Source of the DNA: Parapristionchus giblindavisi
Lineage: Eukaryota; Nematoda; Chromadorea; Rhabditida; Diplogasteridae
Reading direction: 5' to 3'
Length of the DNA: 64,000 nt
Assembly: GCA_943737045.1 (NCBI GenBank)
Contig: CALSFV010000018.1
Location: 1,240,001-1,304,000 of the forward strand
Made by a program: the position numbers and the translations under genes. This document shows, in pieces, positions 61,945 to 64,000 of the stretch. Each line of letters starts with the position of its first letter. Positions within the stretch are counted from its first letter, which is position 1. Below the pieces are notes generated by a model. It saw only the letters and a program-made list of their open reading frames with translations, did no database searches and had not been told where the DNA came from.

Positions 61945-64000
61945 ATAATAGTGTAAATGTCCAATTTAAACGTCCTTTCATTGCTGTTTATTTCATTTTT
62001 CATATCATTTTGGACTTGCCCGGTGTTCTGGTCCCTTGTTCTGAAGTATTGCCTTGCCGCTAATCCTGAACATCGTAGTCTATAAAAGAAAGCGGTTTTG
62101 ATCTTCTATGATCGAATAAAAAAAAGAAACAACTTTTCATTGCGATTTTGAGAAAATTTGACGAAAAATGAACAAAGATAAAAGATCAAAGATCGAAAAC
62201 ACAAAGATCAAAGATCAAAAACTCGATTCAATAAGTGTCTCTCTATCCTGACCAACAGAAATCACAATAAGCGGCTAAATCGTCATTGAGCAGTGTCGAA
62301 GACCCAATGTTTGCGGGTCGCGTGATGAGAAGGGGCGGCCTAAACGACTATCCTTCAGATAATCGACTGCCGCAGGCAAGAAAGAATAGAAATCGCTCTA
62401 AAAAAACGGGGAATCGATTAATTTATTTATTTTCAACATTCCTATCCAAAAACCAGAATTTCACAATGTCCGCCCTCAGAATTGCGACTCTTCAAAGTTG
62501 GGTCTTGTAAAAAAGTGACTTATTCTATCCATGAGGGTGAATGATGAACTAGTTCTACCATACTTACATGATCATCAGGAATCACCAAGAGAATCAGTTT
62601 GCTGCTTCGAACGCGTTTAAAGCTCTTCTAGAAGCCGAGGTATGATTTTGCGACTGCGAAGTCCTGAAAGAATAATGAATTTTCGAAATAGTGTTGTTCG
62701 ATTGCTTCATCACTATGCAATAACCAGAAAGGCCCGTGAGACCTTATAAGAGGATCGAATACGTACATACTGTGGGTACATCATGTACAAGTTTCAGCTT
62801 GACATCTCAACTGACGCCAAAATGACATCTGACATAGCTAAAAATCTGCATAAATATCACTTCTTCCCATGTTGAACAGCTACCACGTCGGCGGAATAAA
62901 TAATTATCTTTCAATATTCTGTGCTCATAAAAATATATAGCGTGTAAAACTGTCAAGGAAACCTATCCTGTCGTACACCATACGAATCACAAGCGAAAAA
63001 TGTCAACGATGCTTATCATGTCGCATACCATCTGACATAGCTAAAAAATCTGCAAAAATTTCACTTCTTCCCATGTTGAAGTCCTGCGGGAAATCACTGC
63101 TAAGCCAGTGATATGTAATTCAAGATGAATTCAATCGATATGACGAACCATGTGTTCGTCTTTTTGCCACTGTCTTCATGAATTGTTAGCTTTCTTCCAG
63201 CATAGCGGATTCTATTCATCAGCAAATGTTGTTCATACACTGTTAAAAGCAAATCTCAGAAAAATGGGCAGTACAAATTTAACAATCGCCTTTTTCAATG
63301 TTCTTTACGATAAAATATCTATCACGTATTCTTCAAAATTTGCACTAGGTCGGATGAGAACCGATGAATGAGAACCGACTGTATGAAAACTATTTGCATA
63401 GGAGAGACAAGCGCTAATGAATATACAACGTATGCAAACGGTTATTATCCAGTCGGTTATTATTCATCGGTTCTTATCCGACGTGGTACTTCCAAAATGT
63501 CACCACTTTCTCATAAACGTGCTCTTTGTTTTATTTTAATTGATTATATTTTATTGTTGTTTCGTACAATATGAGCAAATGTTCTACATGTGAATGAGAA
63601 TAAGAATCACAGAGAAAGAATTTGATGAAAAATTTGGGCACTTCTTTGATTTCTGGCCCAGGTGATATTACATAGTAATTCTAGTCATTTCTCATTCCTC
63701 AACACTCATTATACATTTCTCGTAGTAACCGATCCTTTTCTCGGTTGTGGTAAAACCAACCGCATCATGAATGATAGAATGATGAAATGAGAGTTTTGCC
63801 TCCTCCTTTCCCATACTCTATCATCCTAATCCAATTTCATTTCCATATCACCCCATTCCCCTATAAAAGCTTTCGATTCCTTTTCTCCGGTTCAGTCCAG
63901 AGCTTTCCCATTTTGAGGAGAGCTCGGGGAGCATTTCGCCCCCGTGGGCATCGTCCTCCGAGTGAGGACGACCCCTCCATTCGATCGAAAAGATCGAAAT
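61945..64000 (+). repeat. Tandem duplication, unit 2 (cut by the window end)
   Basis: Repeats unit 1 from its first base and is nearly identical. The window ends inside the hairpin region, at the position matching 61527, so it is not known whether more units follow. Confidence 0.95.

Overview
The window is nuclear DNA of a nematode, probably a rhabditid or diplogastrid relative. Genes are split into many short exons with GT..AG introns ending in TTNCAG or similar. Two nematode-specific families are present, Srt chemoreceptors and a ground-like (grl) secreted protein. The species cannot be named from sequence alone. Protein genes were rebuilt exon by exon by matching splice sites, reading phase and family motifs; exon lists are in each entry.

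Layout, left to right. 7-4338 (+): last 12 exons of the cleavage/polyadenylation factor CPSF160 (cpsf-1), with a non-autonomous hAT element in one intron. 4790-7818 and 8186-9339 (+): two related C2H2 zinc-finger genes close behind it. 11939-13697 (+): a small membrane protein with a Pmp3-like N-terminus and two possible C-termini. 14128-15153: a foldback element. 16427-18668 (-) and 23682-27197 (+): a head-to-head pair of paralogous Srt receptors, separated by 5 kb rich in foldbacks, including a composite inverted repeat with 117-base tandem arrays. 29013-31690: two dead DD37D mariner copies. 33165-38095 and 39621-48945 (+): tandem CYP4-type cytochrome P450 genes with matching exon structure. 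The second carries a tRNA-like foldback in one intron and an apparently intact non-LTR retrotransposon in another. 50096-52752 (+): a grl gene whose last exon lies inside a 6.4-kb near-perfect palindrome (51759-58193). The palindrome also holds two copies of a small transmembrane-protein gene pointing at each other across a 401-base spacer. 59472 to the end: a 2473-base unit repeated in tandem and cut off by the window end.

The protein genes do not form one pathway. They are housekeeping RNA processing (cpsf-1), putative DNA binding (zinc fingers), environmental sensing (Srt), xenobiotic or lipid oxidation (P450) and a cuticle or signalling-type secreted protein (grl). The unusual feature is the density of inverted repeats at all scales, from about 100 bases to 6.4 kb. 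Many sit inside introns and would form long hairpins in pre-mRNA. The best candidates for something undescribed are the palindrome with its two differently ending membrane-protein genes, the foldback that carries tRNA-like modules around a Cys-rich cargo, and the duplicated unit with a TATA/initiator promoter upstream of perfect RNA hairpins.
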